DNA of 64,000 nucleotides from Sphingobacterium sp. PCS056. Its GTDB lineage: Bacteria; Bacteroidota; Bacteroidia; Sphingobacteriales; Sphingobacteriaceae. Where the stretch lies: NCBI RefSeq assembly GCF_023273895.1, contig NZ_CP096883.1, forward strand, positions 2,108,001 through 2,172,000, written 5' to 3'. A program made the position numbers and the translations under genes. A model generated the notes under the pieces. The model saw nothing but the letters and a program-made list of their open reading frames with translations, had not been told where the DNA came from and ran no database searches. The first letter of the stretch is position 1; the number at the start of each line of letters is the position of its first letter. Of this stretch, positions 34,854 through 44,261 are shown piece by piece.

Positions 34854-35059
34854 TAAAAAAGTATCATTAAATCCATTTTGATTGATTTTCAGGCTGATAA
34901 TTTTAAAATTTATTTTCAAGAAGGATTTGAAACCCAATTTTGACACGGATGTCACGGTAACAAATTTGACTTTTACTGGATAAAAAAATATAATTTATTC
35001 GTTTCTTATTAAATATCCTTATTTTCGGAACGTATTATAATCTTTATACAGTATAATTT

Positions 35060-38000
35060 ATGAACTATACTAAAATTAACAATGTTTTAGGGTGGACGTG
35101 TGCAATTATTGCTACGGTCACTTATATGTTAACCGCTGAAAGGTCAACGAGTTGGTGGGACTGTGGCGAGTTTATTGCCTCCGCATATAAAATGCAGGTC
35201 GTTCACCAACCAGGTGCTCCTTTATTTTTGATGATTCAAAATATATTCTCAAACCTTGCGGGTGGAGATGTAACACGTATCGCTTTTTGGATGAATGTGG
35301 GATCTGGTGTATGTAGCGGTATCACTATTCTGTTTTTGTTTTGGACCATTACAGCATTAGCGCGTAAAGTGGTCACAAAATCTATAGACGGAGAATATAC
35401 AAGTGTTGATCTGATCAAAATATTTGGATCGGGTTTGGTAGGAGCATTAGCTTATGCCTTTTCAGATACATTTTGGTTCTCGGCAGTTGAATCCGAAGTA
35501 TATGCGATGTCATCTTTATGTACAGCAGTCGTTTTTTGGGGCATTTTGAAATGGGAAAATCATGCAGATGAGCCAGGAGCTGATCGTTGGTTGATTCTGA
35601 TCGCTTATGTGATGGGTCTGTCAATTGGTGTTCACTTATTGAACTTACTGGTCATACCGGCAATTGCATTGGTGATTTACTTTAAAAGAGCCAAAACAAT
35701 TACGAGTAAAGGAGCAATTCAATCCTTCTTATTAGGTGTTGTCGTACTGGCAGTTATTTTATGGGGTATCATTCAATATTCGGTTAAGTTTGCGGCTTAT
35801 TTCGATTTATTCTTTGTGAATACCTTAGGACTGGGATTTGGAACAGGATTTACATTTTTTGTTGTTCTATTAGTGGCATTATTAGCTTATGGTATTTGGT
35901 ATTCAATCAAAAAAGTGAAGCCTATTTTAAATATCGTATTGATCAGTGCTTCATTTATTATTTTTGGTTATAGTTCTTTTGCCATGATTATGATTCGTGC
36001 AAAAGCAAATCCAACGTTAAATAATAGTGATCCTGAAAATGCTTTTACATTTTTAAGTTACCTAGGTCGTGAACAATATGCCAGTGAACCTTTATTTAAA
36101 GGGCCTAACTTCGATTCTAAAATAACCGGTGTAGAGCCAACTTATTCTTATCGAAAAGATAAAGATAAGTATACGAAGATCCAGACGGGATCTACTTATC
36201 AATATGATAAAGAAGTATTATTTCCGCGTGTATATAGTAATAGAGATGGTCACCCAGGGTATTATCAAGATTATTTGAGATTAGGAGAGGGACAATCCCC
36301 AACTTTTGGTGATAACTTAAAATTCTTCTTAAATTATCAGATTGGACATATGTACGGACGTTATTTCCTATGGAATTTTGCTGGTCGACAAAATGATCAA
36401 CAAGGTCATGGTACTTATACGGAAGGAAATTGGATTTCGGGTATTAAGCCTATAGATCAGATGTTGGTCGGTGGACAGGATGCACTGCCTGATTCATTGA
36501 ATACAGACCCATCAAACAATAAATATTTCTTTTTACCATTAATCATTGGATTGATTGGAGCCTTCTGGCATTTTGGTAAAAGACAAAAAGATGCAGGTGT
36601 TGTTGGTTTGCTCTTTTTCTTTACAGGATTGGCGATTGTATTATACCTAAATCAAAGTCCATTACAGCCGCGTGAACGTGATTATGCTTATGCAGGATCT
36701 TTCTATGCATTTGCGATATGGATTGGACTAGGTGTATTTGCGATAGCAGATTTCTTAGGTAAGAAAATGAATCCAAAGACAGCTGCAAGTTTGACAACAG
36801 GAGTTTGTTTATTAGCAGCTCCGGTTTTATTAGCTAAGGAAAACTGGAATGACCACGATCGCTCCCATAAGTTAACAGCGCGTGATCTTGCTAAGGATTA
36901 TTTAGAGTCATGTGCTCCAAATGCGATATTGTTCACCTACGGTGATAACGATACCTATCCATTATGGTATGTACAAGAGGTGGAAGGTGTACGTACAGAT
37001 GTACGTGTCGTCAACTTAAGCTTATTAAGTGCAGATTGGTATATGGCTCAAATGCAACAAAAAGTTAATGATGCAGATGCCTTACCGATTAATATTGAAA
37101 AAGAGAAATTCAAAAAAGGTGTCCGCGACGTCATGTATTACCAAGATGTTCAAGTACCTGGACATGTTGATCTGAATTTAGTATTGCAGATCATGCTATC
37201 GGATGACCCTAAAAATAAAGCGCAGTTGAATTCTGGTGAGTTTGAAAACTTCTTACCAACGAAAAATCTAGCATTAGCGGTAGATCGAAATGCGGTCATT
37301 CAAAATAAAACAGTACCAAAAGAATGGGAAAGTTCAATTCCTGATACTTTGGCATGGACCTATAACAAAAACTATGTGACTCGTGCAGAATTGTCGATCT
37401 TATCTATTTTGGCAAATAACAACTGGAAAAGGCCTATTTATTTTGCTGCAACAGTGCCAAATGATAACTATTTAGGATTAGATAAGTATTTAGTACAAGA
37501 AGGTTTTGCATACCGATTGATGCCTGTGCAGGTGGCAAAAGAGAATGAAGGTTCTCTAGTAAACGCAGATGCTGCTTATACTGCTATTACCAAAAAATAT
37601 AGTTGGGGCAATATGGCGACTTCACCATACCTAGATCCAGAGTCTTATCGTATGATCGGGTTAATTACCAATTCCATATTGGGAAGTACCGCGACGCAGT
37701 TGATGGAGCAAGGAAAAGACAAAGAAGCAAAAGAAGTCGCTTTACTGGCTTATGAAAAAATGCCAAAACGTGTTTTCTTAATGCGTGATGCTTTAAATTA
37801 TACTCCGATCATCAATATCTTGTATAGTGTTGGAGAAACTCAAAAAGCAACTGATATTGTCAATCGCAATCTCGTATTCTTAAAGCAAAATATGGCATAT
37901 TATAATGCTATTGCACAAACGAAAACAGAGTTAGAATATGCAAATATTCAAACAGCGCTAAGGACATTGGGTGTTTATAAGAGTATTTTGTCTCAGACCA

Positions 38001-38071
38001 AAGAGACAAAATTACAACAAGAAGTCGAGCAGCTTGAAAATAATTATAAAAAGCAATTTGGCTTAGAATAA
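35060..38071 (+). CDS. DUF2723 membrane protein, putative GT-C protein O-glycosyltransferase
   Basis: 1003 residues. The N-terminal half has about 12 membrane helices and begins TAERSTSWWDCGEFIASAYKMQVVHQPGAPL, the DUF2723 signature; its Asp and Glu in the first loop sit where GT-C enzymes keep the catalytic acids. A soluble C-terminal region (about 600-1003) contains FTYGDNDTYPLWYVQEVEGVR and a helical, TPR-like end. The family includes the vertebrate TMEM260 O-mannosyltransferase, and in Bacteroidota it is thought to glycosylate secreted proteins from lipid-linked sugar; that activity is inferred here. It is monocistronic with a strong terminator. Confidence 0.85.
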   Translation: MNYTKINNVLGWTCAIIATVTYMLTAERSTSWWDCGEFIASAYKMQVVHQPGAPLFLMIQNIFSNLAGGDVTRIAFWMNVGSGVCSGITILFLFWTITALARKVVTKSIDGEYTSVDLIKIFGSGLVGALAYAFSDTFWFSAVESEVYAMSSLCTAVVFWGILKWENHADEPGADRWLILIAYVMGLSIGVHLLNLLVIPAIALVIYFKRAKTITSKGAIQSFLLGVVVLAVILWGIIQYSVKFAAYFDLFFVNTLGLGFGTGFTFFVVLLVALLAYGIWYSIKKVKPILNIVLISASFIIFGYSSFAMIMIRAKANPTLNNSDPENAFTFLSYLGREQYASEPLFKGPNFDSKITGVEPTYSYRKDKDKYTKIQTGSTYQYDKEVLFPRVYSNRDGHPGYYQDYLRLGEGQSPTFGDNLKFFLNYQIGHMYGRYFLWNFAGRQNDQQGHGTYTEGNWISGIKPIDQMLVGGQDALPDSLNTDPSNNKYFFLPLIIGLIGAFWHFGKRQKDAGVVGLLFFFTGLAIVLYLNQSPLQPRERDYAYAGSFYAFAIWIGLGVFAIADFLGKKMNPKTAASLTTGVCLLAAPVLLAKENWNDHDRSHKLTARDLAKDYLESCAPNAILFTYGDNDTYPLWYVQEVEGVRTDVRVVNLSLLSADWYMAQMQQKVNDADALPINIEKEKFKKGVRDVMYYQDVQVPGHVDLNLVLQIMLSDDPKNKAQLNSGEFENFLPTKNLALAVDRNAVIQNKTVPKEWESSIPDTLAWTYNKNYVTRAELSILSILANNNWKRPIYFAATVPNDNYLGLDKYLVQEGFAYRLMPVQVAKENEGSLVNADAAYTAITKKYSWGNMATSPYLDPESYRMIGLITNSILGSTATQLMEQGKDKEAKEVALLAYEKMPKRVFLMRDALNYTPIINILYSVGETQKATDIVNRNLVFLKQNMAYYNAIAQTKTELEYANIQTALRTLGVYKSILSQTKETKLQQEVEQLENNYKKQFGLE

Positions 38072-38081
38072 ATACTGTGAT

Positions 38082-38127
38082 ACACAAAAAAATAGGCTTA
38101 CAATTTTGTAAGCCTATTTTTTTGTGT
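38082..38127 (+). terminator. Terminator of the DUF2723 gene
   Basis: A 21-base perfect stem (38082-38102 with 38107-38127) around a 4-base loop with an internal T7 tract. It follows the stop by 10 bases. The remaining 232 bases to the next gene show no clear promoter box. Confidence 0.92.
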
Positions 38128-38359
38128 ATTATATTTTAATTTGACGGAACAAGCTTGAGCGTTTAAAATATGAAATGAATTGTAAAGGCTTGTTTACAAA
38201 GTGCTAAATCGATAAAATTGTTTTGAACTTTCAAGAATTTTAGATAATTTGTCGCTTCATCTAACAATTAATTATAACCAAACAGTTTTGAAGTTTCATC
38301 TTTATTTTATTGCATATCATGGTAACATGGATGGCTTCGGAGAAAATTAAAAATTAATT

Positions 38360-40096
38360 ATGGTAAATTATCAAATAAAGGAAAGTGCAGAAGTCTATGA
38401 TGCTATTGTCGTGGGATCAGGAGCCGGTGGTGGAATGGCGGGCTATATCCTTGCCAATGCCGGGCTAAAGGTACTGATGTTGGAGGCAGGTCCTTTTTAC
38501 GATCCAGCAAAAGATTCATTACAGTTACGTTGGCCTTGGGAGTCTCCGCGACGTGGAGCTTCGACCACGCGGCCGTTTGGAGACTTTGATGCCGCATTTG
38601 GAGGCTGGCAAATCGAAGGAGAACCCTATAGCAAAGTAGCAGGTACTGAATTTGAATGGTTCCGTGCTCGCATGTTAGGCGGACGTACTAATCACTGGGG
38701 TAGGATATCGCTGCGCATGGGACCTGATGATTTCAAACCCAAAGATGGTGTCACCGATGAATGGCCAATTACTTATGATGAAGTCAAACCATTTTATGAT
38801 CGTGTAGACCGGATGATCGGTGTATATGGCACCAAGGAGGGTATACAAAATGAACCCGACGGGATTTTTATGAAACCACCAAAACCAAGATTAAATGAGT
38901 TGTACATCGCAAAAGGAGCCAAGAAAGCAGGAGTCCCTGTTATTCCGGGCCGTGGAGCCGTGCTGACCGAAGTATCGAAAGAGATCAAAGGTAGAGGTAC
39001 ATGTTTTTACTGTGGTCAGTGTGGTCGTGCTTGTAAAGTGTATGGCGATTTTTCATCTTCATCTTGTTTAGTCATACCAGCAATAAATACAGGCAATCTG
39101 AAAGTAATTGACAACGCTATGGTAAGGGAAGTCCTGACCAATGATGAAGGGTTAGCCATTGGTGTTTCTTATGTGAATACCAAAGATATGCAAGAATATG
39201 CCGTAAAAGGGAAAACAGTTATTTTAGGAGCTAGTGCCTGTGAGAGTGCGCGTATTATGCTCAATTCCAAATCTAAAGCTCATCCTGGTGGAGTGGGTAA
39301 TAGCAGCGGTGTAGTCGGTAAATATCTGCATGATTCTACCGGTGCCAGTCTGTCTGGTTTTTTACCACAATTGTTAGATCGAAAACGTTATAATGAAGAT
39401 GGTGTAGGAAGCGTGCATATTTACTCTCCATGGTGGGAAGATAACAAAAAGCTTAATTTCCCTCGTGGATATCATATTGAATATGGAGGTGGACTCCATA
39501 TGCCTTCGTATGGATTCTTGAATTGGGTCCCTAATGTAAATAATAATGCGAAAGGTGCCGATGGAAAGCAAAAGCCATTAGGTGGATATGGAGAGTCATT
39601 GAAGCAAGACTACAATAGCTTCTATGGTGCAAATGTGGGTATGGCTGGTAGAGGAACCGCTTTAGCACGAATTGATAACTATTGCGAGATTGATCCCAAT
39701 AAAGTAGATAAATTTGGTATTCCTGTGCTACGCTTCCATTATAAATGGGCTAATGAAGAAATAGCACAGGCCAAGCATATGCAAGAAACGTTTCAATCCA
39801 TCATGCATGAAATGGGGGCTGTGATCACCTCTAAGATTCCAGGAGCAGATACACTATATGGCTTGGAGGCGCCAGGTAAGATTATACACGAAGGAGGAAC
39901 GACCCGCATGGGTAATGATCCTAAAACTTCAGCATTAAATAAATGGGGGCAGGCACATGATTGTAAAAATCTGTATGTCGTAGACGCAGGACCATTTGTT
40001 CAACAAGGGGATAAAAATCTGACTTGGACGATATTAGCCCTGTCGATGCGCACTGCAGAATATATTTTACAAGAAAAGAAAAACTTAAATAGCTAG
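38360..40096 (+). CDS. GMC-family FAD sugar dehydrogenase with Fe-S cysteine motif (catalytic subunit)
   Basis: 578 residues. The N-terminal Rossmann motif AIVVGSGAGGGMAGYILANAGLKVLMLEAG binds FAD; ARMLGGRTNHWGRISLR is the GMC signature. A cysteine cluster C215-x2-C218-x2-C221-x3-C225 resembles the Fe-S site of glucoside/glucose 3-dehydrogenases. The C-terminal end has HEGGTTRMG and GDKNLTWTILALSMR with the catalytic His and Asn. The partner subunit gene follows 5 bases later. Likely reaction: oxidation of a sugar hydroxyl (for example C3 of glucosides) with electrons leaving through the Fe-S site to a cytochrome not encoded here. No signal peptide: it is probably exported together with the Tat-bearing partner. 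Confidence 0.85.
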   Translation: MVNYQIKESAEVYDAIVVGSGAGGGMAGYILANAGLKVLMLEAGPFYDPAKDSLQLRWPWESPRRGASTTRPFGDFDAAFGGWQIEGEPYSKVAGTEFEWFRARMLGGRTNHWGRISLRMGPDDFKPKDGVTDEWPITYDEVKPFYDRVDRMIGVYGTKEGIQNEPDGIFMKPPKPRLNELYIAKGAKKAGVPVIPGRGAVLTEVSKEIKGRGTCFYCGQCGRACKVYGDFSSSSCLVIPAINTGNLKVIDNAMVREVLTNDEGLAIGVSYVNTKDMQEYAVKGKTVILGASACESARIMLNSKSKAHPGGVGNSSGVVGKYLHDSTGASLSGFLPQLLDRKRYNEDGVGSVHIYSPWWEDNKKLNFPRGYHIEYGGGLHMPSYGFLNWVPNVNNNAKGADGKQKPLGGYGESLKQDYNSFYGANVGMAGRGTALARIDNYCEIDPNKVDKFGIPVLRFHYKWANEEIAQAKHMQETFQSIMHEMGAVITSKIPGADTLYGLEAPGKIIHEGGTTRMGNDPKTSALNKWGQAHDCKNLYVVDAGPFVQQGDKNLTWTILALSMRTAEYILQEKKNLNS

Positions 40097-40101
40097 GACT
40101 C

Positions 40102-40740
40102 ATGAATAGAAGAGAATCACTAAAAGCATTAGGTCTCATTGCAGCAGGAACGGGCCTGTTGGCAGGATCCTGTAATACCGATAAAAGTAAAACAGCAGCG
40201 GTAGATACTTCAGACCGCCTTCCAGGAATACAGGATTTTGAATATGAACGCACAAAAGCACTATTAGAAGAGAAATTTTTTAACGAACATGAGTTTGCGA
40301 CCATTACTGTATTAGCCGATATCATTATTCCTAAAGATGCGTCTTCGGGAAGTGCCTCAGATGCAGGGGTGCCCGACTTTATTGAGTTTATCGTGAAAGA
40401 TTTACCAGATAATAAAATTCCAATGCGGGGTGGCTTAAAATGGCTAGATGTACAATGTCAAAAAAGATTTGGACAAGCATTTGTTAATTGTAAGCAGCAG
40501 GAACAATTGGCTATCGTCGATGATATTGCTTATCCTGAATTAGCGAGACCTGAAATGCAGCAAGGAGTTGCTTTCTTTTCACTCATGCGCAACCTGACTG
40601 CTTCTGGATTTTATACCAGCGAAATCGGAGTAAAAGCAATCGGTTTTCAAGGAAATACACCAGGCGTGTGGAACGGTGTTCCAGATGATGTATTGAAACA
40701 ACATGGATTTGATCCAACTAAATTTTTGGATAAAACATAA
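40102..40740 (+). CDS. Gluconate 2-dehydrogenase subunit 3 family protein, Tat lipoprotein
   Basis: 212 residues. It begins MNRRESLKALGLIAAG with a twin arginine and continues to LLAGSC24, a lipobox, so it is likely a Tat-exported lipoprotein. The mature domain has FNEHEFATITVLADIIIPKDASSGSASDAGVPDFIEF, the family's core. Such small subunits escort and stabilise a GMC dehydrogenase and guide it through the Tat system. It is co-transcribed with the catalytic gene just upstream and followed by a strong terminator. Confidence 0.88.
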   Translation: MNRRESLKALGLIAAGTGLLAGSCNTDKSKTAAVDTSDRLPGIQDFEYERTKALLEEKFFNEHEFATITVLADIIIPKDASSGSASDAGVPDFIEFIVKDLPDNKIPMRGGLKWLDVQCQKRFGQAFVNCKQQEQLAIVDDIAYPELARPEMQQGVAFFSLMRNLTASGFYTSEIGVKAIGFQGNTPGVWNGVPDDVLKQHGFDPTKFLDKT

Positions 40741-40782
40741 AAAATAACTGCCTGACATATTTAAAAAAGGACGTTCAGACCC

Positions 40783-40825
40783 ATGCCCTTATTTCTATTT
40801 TATTAGAAATAAGGGCATTTTTTTT
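40783..40825 (+). terminator. Terminator of the GMC dehydrogenase operon
   Basis: A 15-base stem (40783-40797 with 40804-40818) followed by a run of eight or more T. Confidence 0.93.
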
Positions 40826-40840
40826 ATTCGTGTTAACCTC

Positions 40841-40868
40841 TTGTTTTTCAAGAATATTTGTAAGTTTG
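40841..40868 (+). promoter_or_regulatory. Promoter of the APC permease
   Basis: TTG (40841-40843), 17 bases, TAAGTTTG (40861-40868), 24 bases before the ATG. CTTG-TTTTT-CAAG overlaps the -33 side. Confidence 0.48.
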
Positions 40869-40892
40869 TCAAAGGTAACCAGCCTATAATAT

Positions 40893-42290
40893 ATGAATCG
40901 ACAACTCAAACTTTGGGATGCTATTATGATTGTAATGGGATCAATGATTGGAAGTGGAATTTTTATTGTTTCATCAGATATGATGCGACAGTTAGGTTCG
41001 GGATGGTGGGTCATAATCGTATGGGGCATTACAGCCGTGATGACTGTTTCTGCAGCCCTATGTTACGGCGAGTTGTCCGCTTTATTTCCCAAAGCGGGAG
41101 GCCAATATACCTACTTGACTGAAGTCTTTGGAAAAATGACAGGCTTTTTATACGGCTGGAGCCTATTTACCGTGATTCAAACCGGAACTATTGCTGCAGT
41201 AGCAGTGGCATTTGGAAAATTTACAGCCTACCTCATTCCTGAACTCAATAACGCTCCCCCCTTATACCAAAATGGCTCCTTTAAGATTACCTGGATTCAA
41301 ATACTTGCGATGTTCGTTATCTTAATACTCACCTTTATCAACACTAGGGGAGTACGAAGCGGAAAAATAATACAATCCTTTTTTACATCATCAAAGATCA
41401 TTGCCTTAATTCTACTCATAATAGGCGGTATATTTATGATCAAAGAAAATCATTTTTCTGAAAACTTGAGTTATGGCTTAAATTCCTATCAAAATTTGAA
41501 AGGTCTCGGCTGGACAGATATCAGTGGTGGGATTTTGTTAGGAGGTATTGCTGCTGCAATGGTAGGTTCAGTTTTCAGTAGTGTTGCTTGGGAGAACGTC
41601 ACTTTTATTGCAGGGGAAATTGAAAATCCCAAACGCAACGTTGTTCGGGCGATGGTGATCGGTACATCCTTAGTGATGGTGCTTTATTTACTCTGTAACT
41701 ATGTGTACTTATCTGCATTAAGTAGGGAAGAGATTGCATTTGCTGTCAATGACCGTGTGGCGGTCGCGACAGCCAATAAAATATTGGGCGAAACAGGAAC
41801 GATTATTATGGCTATTCTAGTCATGATATCCACATTTGGCTGTGTCAACGGTATTGTGCTCTCCGGCGCAAGGGTATTTCAACGGATGGCAAAAGATGGT
41901 TTATTCTTGAAGCAAGCTATACCTAATAATAAATACGAAGTACCTGAAAAATCACTATGGTTGCAGGGAATATGGGCTTCACTACTATGTTTGAGCGGTC
42001 AGTATGGAGACTTGCTTGACATGATATCTTTTGTGATTGTCTTATTTTATATGATCACGGTATTTGCTGTGATTTGGCTTCGATTTAAACAACCAAATTT
42101 AGAACGTCCTTATAAAACGGTAGGATACCCGATCGTTCCTTTAATTTACTTACTTATTGGAGCGGCATTTTGTATCTTATTGATTTTATATAAACCACAA
42201 TACACATGGCCTGGTTTTATTCTTATTATTCTGGGACTACCTGTTTACTGGTTGATAAACAAGAAAAGAACAGCTACGATAGATTCATAA
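40893..42290 (+). CDS. APC-superfamily amino acid permease
   Basis: 465 residues with 12 membrane helices. The N-terminal MIVMGSMIGSGIFIVSS matches the G-[ST]-G-I-F substrate-site loop of APC transporters; SALFPKAGGQYTYLTEVFG on helix 3, GSVFSSVAWENVTFIAGEIENPKRNV around helix 6, and LERPYKTVGYPIVPLIY before helix 11 are typical. It probably imports or exchanges an amino acid by coupling to protons or antiport; the substrate is not predictable. It stands alone between a terminator and the pyr genes. Confidence 0.9.
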   Translation: MNRQLKLWDAIMIVMGSMIGSGIFIVSSDMMRQLGSGWWVIIVWGITAVMTVSAALCYGELSALFPKAGGQYTYLTEVFGKMTGFLYGWSLFTVIQTGTIAAVAVAFGKFTAYLIPELNNAPPLYQNGSFKITWIQILAMFVILILTFINTRGVRSGKIIQSFFTSSKIIALILLIIGGIFMIKENHFSENLSYGLNSYQNLKGLGWTDISGGILLGGIAAAMVGSVFSSVAWENVTFIAGEIENPKRNVVRAMVIGTSLVMVLYLLCNYVYLSALSREEIAFAVNDRVAVATANKILGETGTIIMAILVMISTFGCVNGIVLSGARVFQRMAKDGLFLKQAIPNNKYEVPEKSLWLQGIWASLLCLSGQYGDLLDMISFVIVLFYMITVFAVIWLRFKQPNLERPYKTVGYPIVPLIYLLIGAAFCILLILYKPQYTWPGFILIILGLPVYWLINKKRTATIDS

Positions 42291-42486
42291 AACAAGCTTA
42301 TGAGAGCCTGCTCGCTTATTTTGCCCGGTATACGATAAATCCTGTTCTGGATGGCGCTTAGAAATTAGAAATGTATACAATGATTTTATAGGAAGGGTAG
42401 GGGCATTTCTAGTTTTTAATGGTGCTTTTATGTCGTTCATCCGACAATAAATTCATCTTTTATTCGGATTTTTTCGAAAAAAGTGG

Positions 42487-42494
42487 TACGTTTG
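42487..42494 (+). promoter_or_regulatory. Candidate -7 box of pyrR-pyrB
   Basis: TACGTTTG matches TAnnTTTG, 16 bases before the pyrR ATG. No TTG at -33. The short leader leaves no room for a classical attenuator. Confidence 0.42.
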
Positions 42495-42510
42495 CTTAAA
42501 CATTCCCTTA

Positions 42511-43059
42511 ATGAAACAGTCGATTTTATTAGATGGACCAAAATTTCAGATTACCATTCAAAGACTTTGTCGTCAATTGATTGAGAATCATGGAGATTTT
42601 TCAAATACAGTTATAATTGGTATACAACCTCGTGGAACTTTCTTAGCCAGATGCATTGTCAAAGAATTGGAGAAAATGTTGGGTACATCAATTTTAAGTG
42701 GAGATTTGGATATTACATTTTACCGTGACGATTTTCGTAGAAAAGGTAATGATGGTCCCATTTTAGCTAACAGCACAAACATCAATTTTATTGTAGAAGG
42801 TAAAAAGGTCATTTTGATGGATGACGTCCTTTGGACTGGTCGAACCATTCGTTCTGCGATGGATGCCATTCAAGCATTTGGTCGAGCCGAACGTATCGAA
42901 CTACTTGTGCTCGTTGACCGTCGTTTTTCAAGACAGATCCCGATCCAACCCGATTATATTGGAATTCAAGTGGATTCTATTGATTCGCAAAAAGTGATTG
43001 TGAACTGGCAGGAGTCGGATAATCAGGATAGTATTATCTTGGTAACAGAGAAAAAATAG
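42511..43059 (+). CDS. pyrR: PyrR pyrimidine regulatory protein / uracil phosphoribosyltransferase
   Basis: 182 residues. The type I phosphoribosyltransferase fold is complete: IGIQPRGTFLA, the hood-loop DITFYRDDFRRKGNDGP, and the PRPP loop VILMDDVLWTGRTIRSA. PyrR either controls pyr mRNA by attenuation or makes UMP from uracil; in Bacteroidota the enzyme activity is the safer assignment since no leader structure is seen. It starts a two-gene unit with pyrB, 28 bases apart, linking salvage and de novo pyrimidine synthesis. Confidence 0.93.
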   Translation: MKQSILLDGPKFQITIQRLCRQLIENHGDFSNTVIIGIQPRGTFLARCIVKELEKMLGTSILSGDLDITFYRDDFRRKGNDGPILANSTNINFIVEGKKVILMDDVLWTGRTIRSAMDAIQAFGRAERIELLVLVDRRFSRQIPIQPDYIGIQVDSIDSQKVIVNWQESDNQDSIILVTEKK

Positions 43060-43087
43060 AATAACGAAAATCTGAATACATTATAAA

Positions 43088-44026
43088 ATGTCATCAACAG
43101 CTGAACACTTAAGTACACGTCATTTGTTAGGAATAAAAGATTTGAACGAATCCGATATCCAATTGATTTTAAATACTGCGAGCAACTTTAAAGAAGTTTT
43201 AAATAGACCGATCAAGAAAGTTCCCTCTCTGCGTGATATTACAATCGCAAATGTCTTTTTTGAAAACTCCACGCGCACACGTTTATCATTTGAGCTAGCA
43301 GAAAAGAGACTTTCAGCAGATATTGTCAATTTTGCAGCCTCATCTTCTTCTGTAAGTAAAGGTGAGACGTTGATCGATACGGTCAATAATATCTTAGCGA
43401 TGAAAGTGGATATGATCGTGATGCGTCACCCATATGCTGGAGCAGGCGTGTTTTTGAGTAAGCATGTAAACGCACAAATTGTCAATGCCGGTGACGGTGC
43501 ACATGAGCATCCTACACAAGCGTTATTAGATTCGTTCTCGATTCGTGAACGTTTTGGTGATGTAGCTGGACGTAAAGTAGCAATCATCGGTGATATCACC
43601 CATTCACGTGTAGCGCTATCTAATATCTTATGTTTACAAAAACAAGGTGCAGAAGTTATGGTCTGTGGACCAACTACGCTAATTCCTAAATATATCACTT
43701 CATTAGGTGTTAAAGTAGAACACGATTTGATGAAAGCATTGAACTGGTGTGATGTAGCGAATATGTTACGTATTCAATTGGAAAGACAAGATATCGCCTA
43801 TTTCCCATCTTTACGCGAATATACCATGCTTTATGGCTTAAATAAAACCCTATTAGATTCACTGGATAAAGAAATAACAATTATGCATCCAGGACCGATC
43901 AATAGAGGAGTAGAGATCACATCTGATGTTGCAGATAGTTCACATTCGATTATATTAGATCAAGTGGAAAATGGTGTAGCCGTGCGTATGGCAGTCCTTT
44001 ATCTGTTAGCAGGACAGCGAGGTTAA
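43088..44026 (+). CDS. pyrB: Aspartate carbamoyltransferase catalytic subunit
   Basis: 312 residues. Carbamoyl-phosphate site FENSTRTRLSFELAEKRL, mobile loop with SSSVSKGETL, RHPYAGAGVFL, and the aspartate site around IMHPGPINRGVEI. It performs the first committed step of pyrimidine synthesis. No pyrI regulatory gene follows, so the enzyme may act as an unregulated trimer or have its partner elsewhere. A terminator follows directly. Confidence 0.97.
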   Translation: MSSTAEHLSTRHLLGIKDLNESDIQLILNTASNFKEVLNRPIKKVPSLRDITIANVFFENSTRTRLSFELAEKRLSADIVNFAASSSSVSKGETLIDTVNNILAMKVDMIVMRHPYAGAGVFLSKHVNAQIVNAGDGAHEHPTQALLDSFSIRERFGDVAGRKVAIIGDITHSRVALSNILCLQKQGAEVMVCGPTTLIPKYITSLGVKVEHDLMKALNWCDVANMLRIQLERQDIAYFPSLREYTMLYGLNKTLLDSLDKEITIMHPGPINRGVEITSDVADSSHSIILDQVENGVAVRMAVLYLLAGQRG

Positions 44027-44049
44027 CAACAAATTGTTTAAATAGATCA

Positions 44050-44089
44050 ATATGCCTGGTTTTATTTTTAAATCAGGCATATTTTTTTT
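44050..44089 (+). terminator. Terminator of pyrRB
   Basis: ATATGCCTG (44050-44058) pairs with CAGGCATAT (44074-44082), followed by T8. It lies 23 bases after the pyrB stop. Confidence 0.88.
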
Positions 44090-44261
44090 GTATTAAATAC
44101 GTTATACTTCTAATAATGTTAACAATTGTGAATAACTTTTGAGGAAAACTCCCTATTTTAGGCTTAATTTAGTACTTTGAAGATTACTATGAGTTTTACT
44201 TGGCTTTATTGAGTTAAGTGCTTGTAATATAAAATAAAACATATAAAATATTTTACATATT

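Noticed and set aside
39921..40325. A 134-codon minus-strand frame across the GMC and subunit 3 genes
   Set aside because: It crosses two coupled genes with clear family matches and has no promoter or motif.
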